A stretch of DNA of 64,000 bases from Flammulina velutipes (taxonomy: Eukaryota > Basidiomycota > Agaricomycetes > Agaricales > Physalacriaceae): the NCBI GenBank assembly GCA_011800155.1, contig CM022374.1, positions 744,001 through 808,000 of the forward strand, read 5' to 3'. Positions 1 to 11,617 of the stretch are shown one piece after another. The translations under genes and the position numbers were made by a program. The notes beneath the pieces were generated by a model. It saw only the letters and a list, made by a program, of their open reading frames with translations. It did not search any database and was not told the DNA's origin. Each line of letters opens with the position of its first letter. The stretch's first letter is position 1.

Positions 1-1223
1 AACGATTTAGACTCGTGGCGCTTTCCAGGCGGAGACTGGGACGCGGAAGAGTCTGTCTGGGCGCCATTCGTACCAATTTTGCAAAAACATGGCTTGGACC
101 GTTGGCCTTCTCCCCGTGGACCCATGTCTATCCAACGCGTCGATTCTTTGCCAAACTCAACTGGATATCTCTTTGCCGCGTCCTCTCAGTACGAAGACGA
201 AGTATCATGGAAATCATCGCTCCGTTTTTCGTACAATGTATGTCGCCACTGTGCTCACAATCTTCTTGAAGGTCTCCCCGTCGATCCTAATTGCCATTTA
301 GAACGCCCTGAAGCGCGTGGTGCGAACTCGTGAGGGTAGAGACTTAGTCTGTCGCGTCATTGTGATTCACAAGGAAGGCCACGAGTGCCTGAAAGCGCTA
401 CGCCGGTTGGCTACTGGTGCAAACACCCTCCTCGCCGACAATCATGTATTGCCTATGGTTCGGGAGCTCCATTTCGAAGATATCGTTTGTGGTCTATTCC
501 CTCGGACTGGGCCTAGTATGTCTAATTCTTTTGGGTCGTCATCTGTTCAAAATTCTGTGGGGGATATCATGGACATGCTTCTTCAAGCACTGGAGGTAAC
601 AAACCTTTCATTACTGCATCTGTCACGTTACTGAACTACTAATCATGAAGGCACTCACATTCGTACATGGAAAACGCGTCGCGCATAGAGTACGCCGTCT
701 GGCTTCCTCCATCTCGGTATCTCCTGACTTCCGATAGGACGCCTTTCATAACAACTTTCTTGTCGAATGGCAACCTCAGTCAATGAGGACCAAAATCGTA
801 CCAACAAGCCGGCCACGAGTCCACTTAGTAGACTTCGAAACCGCGATATGTTTCCCAGAGGACAGCCCTTACGAAGAGTGCCTATGCTCGGGATTGCCGT
901 TTGGCGATGTAGATGACTATGCACAACCATATCCAATGTTCATCGCTAACAATAACGAGTATAACCCGTTCTATCTGGACCTCTGGCAGTTATGTTATTA
1001 TTTTCGTTTCCTTAAGGTCAAAATATATTCGCTATCCTAGCACGATCATATCACTGAATCTCTTTCTTATTAGACATCCTTTCAACCTCTCGATGACTTA
1101 CTGCCAGTGCTTTCAAGACAAGGCACGGCGGCAAGAGCCCATGAAGTGTTACGTGGCATCATCGGGTCGACGCCTCCCGAGGCTCTGTTGCTTGATCCCT
1201 ACTTCGACGAAGACGCCTGCTAA
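1..1223 (+). CDS. Kinase-like protein, copy A (5' end outside window)
   Basis: Divergent eukaryotic protein-kinase-like protein of a type common in agaricomycetes. The window opens inside exon 2. Further exons follow short GT-AG introns at about 238-302, 596-648, 703-748 and 1015-1072. The catalytic loop is split by an intron: it reads KRVAHR, then DAFHNN, matching HRDxxxxN. The metal-binding DFG motif is replaced by DFE in LVDFETA. The protein ends ...YFDEDAC at the TAA at 1221-1223. It aligns almost throughout with the complete copy on the minus strand at 23210-24579, which shows what is missing: a short first exon with a membrane helix. DFE kinases of this kind may be weakly active or pseudokinases; substrate is unknown. 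Confidence 0.8.
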
Positions 1224-2002
1224 GCTTTGCCTATCTATATTGCCCAGCTTGTTATCTTCTTTTGAATTATGTTCACCTCCACACCACAAAGACTACTGCG
1301 TCCGTCAGGGAAGGTGAGTAATTTCAGAATGTACATTACATTCATGTAAGCACTAGCTATTGTCCTCATGGGGAGTCCTGGCGACTTTTTTCTTCTTCGA
1401 AATCTCGTCTCATGAGGAGTCGAAGAACAGGTGGCCAAGCGGTGAGGCTAAGCGAGCAGTGACGTACTATATCCCAGCATAGCCGCGCAACTTGAAGAGC
1501 GGATGATGGTCATCGGGAAGACCGACGAAGGCGAATCTCCGCGCGATCTGTACAGCGTTGCTCGCCCGTGCACTGGGACGTCCCGCATGAGATAGCTCTC
1601 ATCCGCTAACTATGTATCTCAAGCGAGAACGGTTGGGGGTTCAACATTGACTCGAAATGACACGTCCTCCATCATGCCCGCCCAATTGTCGACTCGGATC
1701 CCTTTGCCTCCGATCCCACCACATCAAATTGATCTTCCATCTCTCGGAGGTATTTGTATGCCTCCATAGCGGTGGCGGTCCCTTCTTCTGCACCTGGCTT
1801 ACCGACCCTTCGAATTACCAACTCACGCTGAGGTTGTGGAGATCATAATCCTTTTTGTGTATTGGGCTGATGGGGATCCTGGCGATACCTGTCCAGTACG
1901 TACATGTGAACAGCCATATGCTCCGAGTCCGCGCCCCGCTATGACTTAAAGTCTCGACGTGGCATTCCGTTCCCTGTTCTTCATGGTACTACGGACCCCG
2001 AC
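1224..2002. other. Gene-free stretch
   Basis: No gene is supported here. Short open stretches at 1440-1590 and 1657-1848 are broken by stops in every frame and match no family I recognise. A loosely repeated phrase, GGGGA(G)TCCTGGCGA, occurs near 1370 and 1870. This may be decayed coding sequence. Confidence 0.4.
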
Positions 2003-3405
2003 ATGGCACCACTCAGCCTCGCCGACCCAACTATCGATAACACCGTCGGCGCTGTCTTTCTAGGACTTTTGGGGGCGTGTGCATTGTTTGGGGTTACTTC
2101 AGTACAGGCGTATCTATACTTTCACAACTATCCCGATGATGCAAGGTTGCATAAGGTGTCGGTGGTTATTTTGTGGTATGTCGTGCTCTGGTCGGGGGAC
2201 TATTGTGATTGATTCTTACAGGCTTCTGGATACGTTCCATCTGGCACTGACGATACATGCGATGTACTCGTTCATTGTAAAGGATTCTGGGAAGCATGAC
2301 GGGAATATCTATATTATATGGTGAGTTTTTGGGACGTCGACCTTTGTCGTAGCTCAAACTTTGCAGGTCGATGAAGGTATATCTCGCTCATTGTACCGCC
2401 TAAAGGCGGACATTGATAAACGCGCCTAGCTTCAAGTGGCGATAGTTGTCGTCGTAATACTATTGGTGCAAAGGTGTGTAAAGACATTGCTTTACTAGAT
2501 CTTTAATCAAATATCTAGACGCATAGCTTATATGCTGCGCGAATTTGGATTCGTGAGTCTTATTTTGGTACCGGACAGAGCAGGAAACTGACTGTCGTGT
2601 GACTCAAGTTAGTGGATTCCATCGCAGCTGGATGCGTTATGTGGTGGCGCTCTTTGTCGCTGGCGGATTCGCGATTGGAATAATATTCACCTATGAAATG
2701 TGTGTTTCGTGATTACTATTTCCAAGGCGTGAACACTGACTTTCAACTTTGTAGATACCAGCAAGAAACGTTCAGCGACTTGACATCTATAGCTGTGCGC
2801 CACTTCTTTCCACGAAAAACTTTAAACTGACTGTACACTAGTGGGCTTTGGATTCTTCATTAGCGGCAGCCACAATCATCGACTTTATCCTCTCCTTTAC
2901 GATGTGCTATTATCTGAGAAAGAGCAAGACATCAGAAACTTGGTGTGTTTGGAATTCCAGTTATGTTCTTGGTTGACTGATGACGAGGTAGTTTGAATTC
3001 ACGAATATCGACGATAATGCAGTACAGCCTTTCTTCAGGACTGCTGACAAGCGCATGCTCCCTCTCTGCATTATTTACGGTCAGTCGTATATTTGGCGGG
3101 ATCGGAACAATAATGTTGACTTGGCGCAGTATATTCTCCTTCCATACACACTGGTGTTTGTTGCCCTAGAGTTCTTACTGAGCCGCCTATATGTTGGCTC
3201 ATTCTTCGCTATGCTTAATGCTCGGGAACCGCGCCCCGAGGGAATTTTGCCCGTGTCTACAACGGGTATACATTTGGGCACTATGGATTTTCGAGGCACT
3301 AGTACTATTAGGGGATCGGAGAGTGGAAGGATACGGACTGATTCCGAGGCCACAGTGGCTGAGAAGTATACCCCGCTGCCCCGGAAGACAAGAAGGGGCA
3401 GATAG
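2003..3405 (+). CDS. Seven-helix membrane protein, DUF6534 type
   Basis: Multi-pass membrane protein of the family expanded in agaricomycetes (DUF6534 architecture); function unknown. The ATG at 2003 begins MAPLSLADPTID, followed by a first helix (GAVFLGLLGACALFG) and VQAYLYFHNYP. About ten small exons follow, with introns for example at 2176-2220, 2321-2366, 2475-2519 and 2701-2757. Later exons carry the helices RYVVALFVAGGFAIG, DSSLAAATIIDFILS and GLLTSACSLSALFT. The last exon gives YILLPYTLVFVALEFLLSRLYV and SFFAMLNARE, which is the family's usual ending, then a Ser/Thr-rich cytosolic tail. The intron at 3080-3129 keeps an open frame if unspliced, so unspliced predictions would misread this region. 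Confidence 0.8.
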
Positions 3406-3789
3406 AGATAGAAAAATTGTACAACATTGTATTGAGTACATTTTTGGGCGGAGTTTGGGACACATTGAATGCCAGACGAAAGAAGTGGGGTTAGGGTCAG
3501 AGTGTTACAACCAGCGTTCACTGTCTGCCCCGACGACGAGAGGCCATTGTCGGTCGCGATCCTCGTAAAAGCTCTGCGTACGTGCAGAATATTGCTCTGC
3601 AAGGATTTGCGAGGGTATTCTGAATATTTCTGGCGGTGCGTTCAGTATGTCGGCCAAGTATTCCGTTTTATTTTATGTTTATCTCCTTATCGGCCAGGAA
3701 ACGTCACACCGAATTGAATAAACAGTCAGTTGCTCTTTCTCTTTCTCTTACTTCCATGACTGAGATGCGCGCGCTGCAGCGACCGCGAC
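3406..3789. other. Intergenic spacer
   Basis: Spacer between two plus-strand genes. It should hold the 3' UTR of the DUF6534-type gene and the promoter of the AT-hook gene. A pyrimidine-rich run (TTGCTCTTTCTCTTTCTC) at about 3729-3747 lies just before the downstream start. No gene is supported. Confidence 0.5.
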
Positions 3790-5562
3790 ATGGACGGCAG
3801 CAATCCCCAGCATTACCAGCCGCTTTCGCATGCGCTGCGCCTGCCAGTGGGCGCCAGCGACACCATATCCCCGTCCTACACGTATATCCAAAAGCCAACG
3901 CGACACGAAGAGGAAGAAGATGAGGACGACGACGAGGACGTTGTGCAGCAGCAGCTCAGCCGGGATCAGGACGCGCAAATGAGCGGGCCATCTAGCCCAA
4001 AGTCAAGGTGCGTCGAGAGAAATCCAGCTCGTTCGTGAGCTCATCGCGTCCAGCAAATCCAGCGCACCAGACCAATCCCAGCAACGACAGCAGCAGGAGC
4101 CCATCATCCATCAGTACGAGCCAGCAGAGCAGAAACGTCGGCCTGGTCGTCCTCGAGGCTCAAAGAATCGTCGACGGGAATCCCAGCCGCCAACCAAGCC
4201 ATCACCCTACCCGACCGCGAACGGCTCCCCGCAGAATGCTGAAGTTAATCCGCAAAATCAGCAATACTACGAGTTTCAATGGAGAGTCTTGCAGCTCTGT
4301 GGCGAATTCTATAGCGCCGCCGAGGAGCTGGTTGTAAGTGGATTAATTCTTCGACGAAACCGGATCCAAACCAGTCGATTAGAAAGGAGCGAATCCCCTT
4401 GTCATTGCCCAATGCTACCATTCTGGCCCAGAGAACAAGGTCGACCCTCTCGCCATGTTGAACGACGCCAAACGCGTCTGCGACACGCTGGTATGTTTTT
4501 CAAAAAAGATACGAGCGCCATCACTAACTTGAATTACAGATCGCAAATCCTGCGCGTTTGATTACCGCTCCACCGCCACCGATGTATCCTGTTATTCCCA
4601 CCTTCTATCAGCCTGCTGGCGTAGTAGCGCCACCGCCTCCTCCCACGGCGCCGGCAGGTCCTCCTACTGTCATTAACCAGCCTCAATCCTTTGTCGTATC
4701 CATGGGTCCTCCCGGACAATACCCGATGTATGCCCCGCCACCAGGGCCATATCAGCCTGGCCCGTACTACCACCAATACGCCCAGTATCAACCACCTCCG
4801 CCTCCAGGGACAGCGTACTTTAGTGTTCAGCCACCTCCATCGGGTGCGCCACAACCCCCTGCGTCTGCTTCATCATCTACCGCACCACCATCTATATCGG
4901 TCCCCCCTGGTGGTGCTGGTCATCAGGGTGCATGGTCTGAAGAGGAAATTGAGCGGTTGAAAAAACTGGCGGAGGAGAGTAGGTCTGCTGGTTCAAACGG
5001 GGAGATGGACTGGGACTGGGTAGTCACCAAGTTTGGCAACGAACGATCTAGGTAACTTTCGCAGCACGTGTTGGCTAGAGTTTGATACTGACTTTTATCC
5101 AGACATCAAATTCTCATCAAAGCAACCTCGCTCGGGTTGAAGGAGAGCTCTACGCGACCTTTGCAAGCACGAGGTGTCAAGCGACGCAGAGATGGAGATG
5201 AGCCAGATAGTCCTCCTCGTCCCCCGTCGACGGCGTCACCATCTGGTGCCAATTCTAATACCACCCCGACGGAAAGCCAAGGGCCTGCAACGCCTGCCGC
5301 TTCTCCCACGGCTCCCAAGTCCTCGTCCTCGCATTCCTCGCATCATCAGCCTCCTCCGTCCTCCAAATCATCCAACTTGCCTTGGCCGATGCCAACAGTA
5401 GCGGTACATACCACTTCGCCTGTCGTGGCATCTTCCTCTGTGCACGACAGAGATAGGATTGATTACTACCGCCGACCATCCGAGTCCTCGAAGCCCATTA
5501 TGGGTCCAGCACATTCTCATCACCAGTTTATGTATCATCCCGGGATAGCCAATGGGAAATAA
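3790..5562 (+). CDS. AT-hook and Myb/SANT-like nuclear protein
   Basis: Probable DNA-binding nuclear regulator. From the ATG at 3790 exon 1 runs into an acidic stretch (EEEEDEDDDED). The following sequence is in another frame; an 88-nt intron from GTTGTG (about 3941) to TCCAG (4028) rejoins it as DED|LVRELIASS. A canonical AT-hook follows, RRPGRPRGSKNRR, then a helical block ending GEFYSAAEELV. After introns at about 4333-4382 and 4492-4539 there is a Pro/Tyr-rich low-complexity region, then GAWSEEEIERLKKL...DWDWVVTKFG...RHQILIKATSLGL, which has the spacing of a Myb/SANT-like helix-turn-helix. A Ser/Pro-rich tail with the basic KRRRDGDE segment follows. The first splice junction is the least certain part. 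Target genes are unknown. Confidence 0.7.
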
Positions 5563-6388
5563 ACCAACCCACACGGACACTATCTCTGTCTTTCTCTGCG
5601 CTATCCTATATCTTGCCAGCTGGTAGTAATATGTGTACATGCTGTTTGTTATTAGTCTATGACGGTCATTTATTTTTGGTAGTAGTAATATGTATTTGCC
5701 GGTTCTGAACTTGGGTGCGCCACATATTTCACCGTGGAGATTTACATGAAACGTGCCTTTTGAAACTCTGACATCTGACATTTTCTGCTACAGGAGGTTG
5801 CGTCTTCGTTGATGAAACTGATTCAATCTTTTGGCACCCAGTATCACGGGTGATATGTTGTAGAACTTCCGTTCCGAGTGAGCGTCCATGTCGACGCGGA
5901 GTGCGCCACACTGATCCTTGTCCAGTTGACTTACCTTTCAGATCAATTCGACAGCGAAATGCTCATAGTAATGCACGCCCTTTAGTGCTAGTGGTAATAG
6001 GCACCTCTAACGACTCTGTTTCCCTTTCTTTAGTGACCAATGCACCCTAGGAAACCTCGGCAAAGTGGCAAAGAGGAACCAATTATGGAATTAGTGGGTC
6101 TCTCGGACGAATCGGGAAGTACTGTTATACGTTTCCTACGCCCGCTGGGAACAGATGTTGATGGAATACGATACTCGTAAAGGGACAGCGCTGAAGTGCT
6201 GGAGCCAACCAGAAGAGTCTAACGGCGTCAATAGTGATTTCGAATTCAAAGACTCAAGCGCTGACCCGACGTTCGGTACGTGTGTCTCGACAATCATATC
6301 ATCATCATCACTTCCCTGTTGATTTCGGATTCACTGCATCTGTATAAAATGTATCGGTTCAACAGTCGTCCTCTCAATCTCCCCCCCC
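5563..6388. other. Gene-free stretch
   Basis: I see no supported gene in these 826 bases. Short open frames on both strands lack family similarity. A tract of eight C residues (6381-6388) lies directly before the next start codon. Confidence 0.45.
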
Positions 6389-7391
6389 ATGAGTACTGAC
6401 ATCCTCCCCCGACAACTGGAGTGCGTTTCCAGCCTTCTATTCTTTCGCCGTCACTAACGATCTCTACGACTCCAGGCAAAGCCATCAGAAACCTGCAGTA
6501 GCGCGCCCAAAGTTCCTCCAGCGTATCTCTGGTGCTCTCGCGTTCAACTCCCAGTCAAACTCTGACTCCATTGCCAAAGAGCGCCGGGATACAGCTCTGC
6601 GCGCCCGTGGACTTATCCCCGCAAAAACCTCAAAATCACGCGAACCACCGGAGTATACTATCTCTGATATTCCGCCTTATGACCCCACTGCTGCGAAACG
6701 CCGTCGCGAGGATGCTCTCCGCGAACGGGGTCTCCTCCCGCCTGCCAAACCATCCCCCTCTCGTACCTCCACAACATCTTCCGACTCGTCCCAGTCATCC
6801 TCCATGAAGCAGCGCCATGAAGCCGATCTACGCTCGCGGGGCCTTTCTCCACCCCAAATGCGCAGAGCATTCACAGGGAGCCAGGTAGATGAATGGGACG
6901 CAAGCGCCCTGGTGGAAGAGATCAAGATGGAGAGTCATGATGCTCCGCGTCAAACGGCTGCCGAGCGTATCAAGGCAGAGTACAATGGTCGACCGCAAAT
7001 TGCGAATGACTTGATTAGCCCCCCTCCTCGGTCTTCGACTGCTCAGTTTGCGCGAAAGCGTACGACGAGTACGCCCGTGTCGCCTTCAGACGAGCTCAAG
7101 TCGTTTGTGTATCCCATGGTTGTAGCGCCACAACCACAAGCGCCTTATGTACCAGTGCGGCGTGCCACAACCAAAGATCTACCACCGCTCAACACTGAGC
7201 CAATGCTTCACCCTGGGCTGCATCATCGCAGCATGTCGACGCCGTTGACACCTTTATCGAGCGCCACACTTCATGATCCTCCAAGACAGCCGCTGGATCT
7301 CAAAATGCATAACCAGGATAGTCTTGCTTCTGCGGTGGAACGTATCACCGACCTGGAAACGAAGAGGATGACAATGGCGGCATTCATGTAG
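6389..7391 (+). CDS. Basic, disordered protein with three RGL-type repeats
   Basis: Unrecognised protein of about 315 residues. The ATG at 6389 gives MSTDILPRQLE, and an intron with GTGCGT donor (about 6420-6475) joins QSHQKPAVARPKFLQ. The notable feature is a degenerate unit present three times: ERRDTALRARGLIPAK, RREDALRERGLLPPAK and RHEADLRSRGLSPPQM, each preceded by a Ser/Pro-rich linker. The C-terminal half is Pro/Ser/Thr-rich and ends in a short predicted helix (SLASAVERITDLETKRMTMAAFM). The composition suggests a disordered scaffold or regulatory protein. Function unknown. It is upstream of and co-oriented with CIA1. Confidence 0.65.
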
Positions 7392-7633
7392 TTGCAGCTT
7401 GAGGGTGGGCGCTGGTAGTGTTTAAATTATTTTTTTCACGAGTTTTTCGCTCTCATGTATGTCTTAGCACTCATTCATTCAGCAATGTACAGTAGTATTT
7501 CTTCCTCCATTGAATTCTTCGCGTTGTCGCGGGTTGCTGGAAAGCGGATGTAGATCAGCTTGTGGCGCAGACTAATGCGGCCGATCAGCAATGATCGCGA
7601 TCGCAAATCCGAGCCTCTTGCTTTGAAACCATC

Positions 7634-8882
7634 ATGGACATGGATTTGCCGTATGAAATAACTCTGCTACAAACACTCAATGGCACGTACACGTCCCTAA
7701 CCTATACACAATACTCTAACTCTTGTATAGGACACGAAGATCGCGCTTGGAACCTCGCCTGGAATCCGACAAAACCTCTCTTAGCCACTTGCTCTAGTGA
7801 TCGTTCCGTGCGGATCTACGCGTACTCTTCGTCTGACTCTCTTGTATCTTTCAAACCTATATCTTCCATCCCGACGGGCCATACGAAAAGTGTACGAGCC
7901 GTAGCCTGGTCCCCGTCTGGTAAAACTTTGGCGACTGCTTCCTTTGACGCTAATATTGGCATTTGGGAGCGGGACGACGACGACGAAGAAGGTGCTGTCG
8001 GAGAGTGGGAGTGCGTCACCTTACTGGAAGGGCACGAGACGGAATGCAAGAGCGTTGGCTATTCTAGCTCTGGAACTCTGTTAGCGAGCTGTAGTCGCGA
8101 CAAATCTGTTTGGGTGTGGGAAGGTATGTTTGCGTCCTTGTTTCAAGGCGCTGTGTTAATACTTTTACGTTCAGTACAGCCTGATGCAGACTTTGAATGC
8201 CTTGGAGTGATGATGGAACACTCTCAGGACGTGAAATGCGTGGCGTGGCACCCCACTGAAGAGGTATGTGCTTATCCTATACCATCAACTCATGATCGAC
8301 ATATTTATATAGCTTCTTGCCTCAGCATCATACGATAACACCATCAAGTTCTACGTTGACGATCCACAGGATGACTGGTATTGCATATCAACGCTCATAG
8401 GACACACATCAACTGTCTGGGCACTAGCATGGTCGCCAGATGGACGTTATATCGCCTCTGCGTCAGACGATAAGACCGTCAAGATATGGCAGCGCACTAC
8501 TGAGTTTACCTTTAAAGAGGTCCTCACCCTACGAGGTCATGATCGAGCTGTATTGTCCGTTTCTTGGAGCTTAGGCAAGGCTATCGGAGATGGTGCTTTA
8601 GGGTGGTTGGCGAGTACTGGGAGTGATGGTACCATTCTCGTTTGGGATATATCTGTATGTTATTTACTTCCTTCTCAATATGTGAACTGATCCTATTATG
8701 CATAGGAGTTATTGAAAGGGACTGTACAAGACACGTTGATAGCACGTCTCCCTAACGCGCACGATGTGTACGATGTGAACGCCGTTGTCTGGTGTCCGCG
8801 AAAGGGATATGAAGGTATTCTGGCTACGGCCGGAGACGATGGGACATGTAAAGTATGGAAAATTACGCAGGCAAAAAGATAA
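7634..8882 (+). CDS. CIA1: Cytosolic iron-sulfur assembly WD40 protein
   Basis: Probable CIA1/Ciao1, the seven-bladed WD40 propeller of the CIA targeting complex, which delivers Fe-S clusters to cytosolic and nuclear apoproteins. The start at 7634 gives MDMDLPYEITLLQTLNG; a 45-50 nt intron then joins GHEDRAWNLAWNP, the family's hallmark first blade. Successive blades end in VRIYAYS, IGIWERD, VWVWE, IKFYVDD, VKIWQR, ILVWDIS and CKVWKI. Introns with clear GTATGT donors lie at about 8124-8175, 8263-8312 and 8655-8705. Residues DDDDEEGAVGEWE form an acidic loop between blades 2 and 3, common in the family. The stop is at 8880-8882, convergent with the biotin gene. Confidence 0.92.
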
Positions 8883-9037
8883 GCATACGTCTACATGCGG
8901 CGAGTGAGTGAATATTAGCACTGTATCAATTCATCAACCATATTGACCAGAGCTAAGTATGTAGTGATAACTTTAGTAAGACGGGATAGTATGGCCACTC
9001 TACATAAGCAATAAGTAAGGTTATGTGCGTATCTTCT

Positions 9038-11617
9038 TCACGAAATAGAAGAATTGAGTGTAGCCCAAATCTTATCCTCCAGCGAACGCAAGACCGGAGC
9101 CGAAGTATTCAGACTGGTCATAAAATACGCGACGTTTCCAAGTGTCCGGTAATGAACACCGAATGGCGCACCTCCCGGCGCGCTGGATAGCCCAGTGCCC
9201 TCGTCGGTGCCAACCTCAATAGTTCGAAAAATCGCCTCCGCCGTCTGGGAGACGTATCCTAACAAAAGTTTCTCAGCGATCGTCCAAATCAAACCAAAAG
9301 GTACACACCAGCGTCATCATCCTTCAGCTTGATAGCGAGCACCGTGCCCAGTGTCATGACTTCGTCAACAATAGACATCCTCGAAAGTGTGTCAATGAAC
9401 CGCGGATCCCAGAAACTCCATACCCCGCCCTCCTCCACGCCCCATTGCTTTTTCGCCTCTTTCCACGGCTCGCTGTCCTTCAACCCATCCAGAATCTTCA
9501 TCGTCTCGTTGGCCACTTCGCAACCGACAGCATGTGCAGTATACGAGTGTCCGTGTAAAAGTGCATCCGCCTTGTTCTCACTGAAGAACGCCTGGAAAAT
9601 CGACTCGGACGCGAGTGTCACAGCCAATGGTACGAGACCGCCTGTGAGAATCTTGGCGTAGACAGCGATATCTGGTTGGACCCCGAGGATCGATGTAGTA
9701 CTTTCCATCCCAATACGGTACAACCCTACGAAAACTTCGTCAAAGATGACGGGAAGTGTTGACCATGCCTCCGTCCCACGAACAACGTCAATGAGCACGC
9801 GTTGGAAGAGAGGGTCTATGAACAACATCCCTCCTGCGCCTAGCACAAGTGGCTCAAGGACGAGGGCTCCCAGTTTCGTGCCTTTCTCGTGTAGTACCCG
9901 AAGTGTCTTTTCGATGTGTGCCCGGTAAATGGTAGCCAGAGGGGAGTCCAGCCGTGCTGGAACGTCGTATGCCCACGAGATGACATCGCCTTGAAGTTGT
10001 TCTCCAGGTATTGACTCCGATGTAAAAGACGGAGGGACAGAGATCTCGACTTTCCCGTCCTTAATGCCAATCGTCGGCGATTCCAGCCAAAAGCCTTTCG
10101 CATGATGCCATTCACACGTATAGACGCCCTCCTCACACGCGTTCATCACTCCAATGGTATCTCCGTGATAGCTGCCCTTCAGGCCGAGTACACCGATGTT
10201 CTTTTTCTCAGTTGCATCGAGGGCGTCTCCGTAGCTCGAAGAATAGGCGCGCAAAGCCATTTTTAGAGCAACCTCCATCGCAGTCGAGCCATCGTCTGAA
10301 AAGAAGGCCTTCGATGCCCAACCTTTCCCGGGCCCGTCGTTCACAAGCCGTTCTGCGAGGCGAAGAGCGGGTAGGTGTGTCGCACGAGGAAACATGACGT
10401 GTCCATATCGCCCACTCGCTCGAGCGGCAGCTAGCGTAAGAGCCGGGTGCGCATGGCCAAACGCCTGAGTCCACCACGAAGCGGAGCCATCAAGCTGGGG
10501 TTGTAATAACGAAGTGGAAGTGGACGAGGAATTCGATGTCGGGTTAAGAATGCTGAAAAAGTCGGAATAGGCGCTGTCGATTACTTTGACGTCGCTCTCC
10601 TTTCGATAGTTCGCGTGCTGGACGAAGGGCCACCAGATCGTGTCGAGGGTTCGGCGGGGCATGGACTGAAGTTCGTCGAGGCGAGCATTGTGGCATACGT
10701 TGAGGTGGTGGATGGTGGAATGGATGCCACTGTCCTCTGTATCTGTGATACTTTGGTAGTATGCTTCGGTGGACGTCTGATTTTCCGCGGAGTCGGGGAG
10801 GATAGCCGGAGGGGCAGCGACAGTTGATACATGAACACCTCGATCGGCAAAGTAGGGCTTGAGGTATTCCCAGTTGCGATAATATTCGTCTTGGAATAGC
10901 AGGATTGCATCGACGATGTAACCGCGAAGAAGAAGAGATTCGTAGGCGGATATCGTGGAAGATATACCACCAAGCTTGGAATCTCCAACGAGCAGTGTAG
11001 GAAGGAACAGAGGCCGATAACTGTCGAGCTGCGTCGTCCCAGAGAGAGTTGGACTATGAACGCCTGTGATTGACGTTAGTGGCAGGTTGGGATGGGCAAA
11101 TAGAGCGTGCTCACTGCAGAGTCTTACCTCCTGCTGTTTCGACGTACATAGACGATGGGTGAGCCGTCCTGGACGCGCACTGGCGGATGTGATGAGCTAT
11201 GGAATTGACAATCGTCGTGTCCGTAGGAATCTGCTAGTCGCTGAGTACGGTAGCAAGGATAGATGAACGAGAGGTAACGCACCAAACTCTCATCCTCTGC
11301 CGACGCCAGCCTCGCAGCGAGATGTGGGCTTACAGGCTCCTTGTACTGGTACAGGCATTCAGTATGGATCCGGTCTTTGTGTTTTCCAGCGTAGCGTTTG
11401 ATATGCCTGCAGCCGGTGAGATAAATTCGCAAATATTCATGCCAGCTCACTCTACATCGGCGCTTTCTGGTGGGCCAGTGCTCACTGGCTTCAGATAGTA
11501 AACATTTCCAGCAGCAGCCGATGCTCTGACCAGAGCAGATGTCAAGATAGTCTTGCCGATATCTGTGTTGGCGCCAAATACTTGGTGAACGCGAAGATGC
11601 TTGAACAGAAGAGACAT
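9038..11617 (-). CDS. bioDA: Bifunctional dethiobiotin synthetase / DAPA aminotransferase
   Basis: Single fused enzyme for two successive steps of biotin synthesis, equivalent to the plant BIO3-BIO1 and fungal bioDA proteins. The ATG at 11617 (MSLLFKHLRVH) leads into QVFGANTDIGKTILTS, the P-loop of dethiobiotin synthetase, then YYLKPVSTGP. After introns at about 11410-11452 and 11247-11285 come VETAGGVHSPT and LLVGDSKLGG, the Mg/ATP and product-binding segments. The class III aminotransferase half follows: WWPFVQH, FGHAHPAL, DDGSTAMEVALKMALR, LKGSYHGDT, VIFDEVFVG and the PLP lysine in AKILTGGLVPLA. A final intron near 9252-9302 precedes the C-terminal exon, which ends at 9038. About 830 residues. 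Biotin made here would serve carboxylases; fungal orthologues are usually mitochondrial or peroxisomal, but I cannot fix the location. Confidence 0.92.

Noticed and set aside
1224..1850. Possible decayed gene after kinase copy A
   Set aside because: Fragments are open only briefly and I could not match them to a family.
3081..3602. Minus-strand open frame of 173 codons
   Set aside because: Antisense to the last exons of the DUF6534-type gene; no recognisable content.
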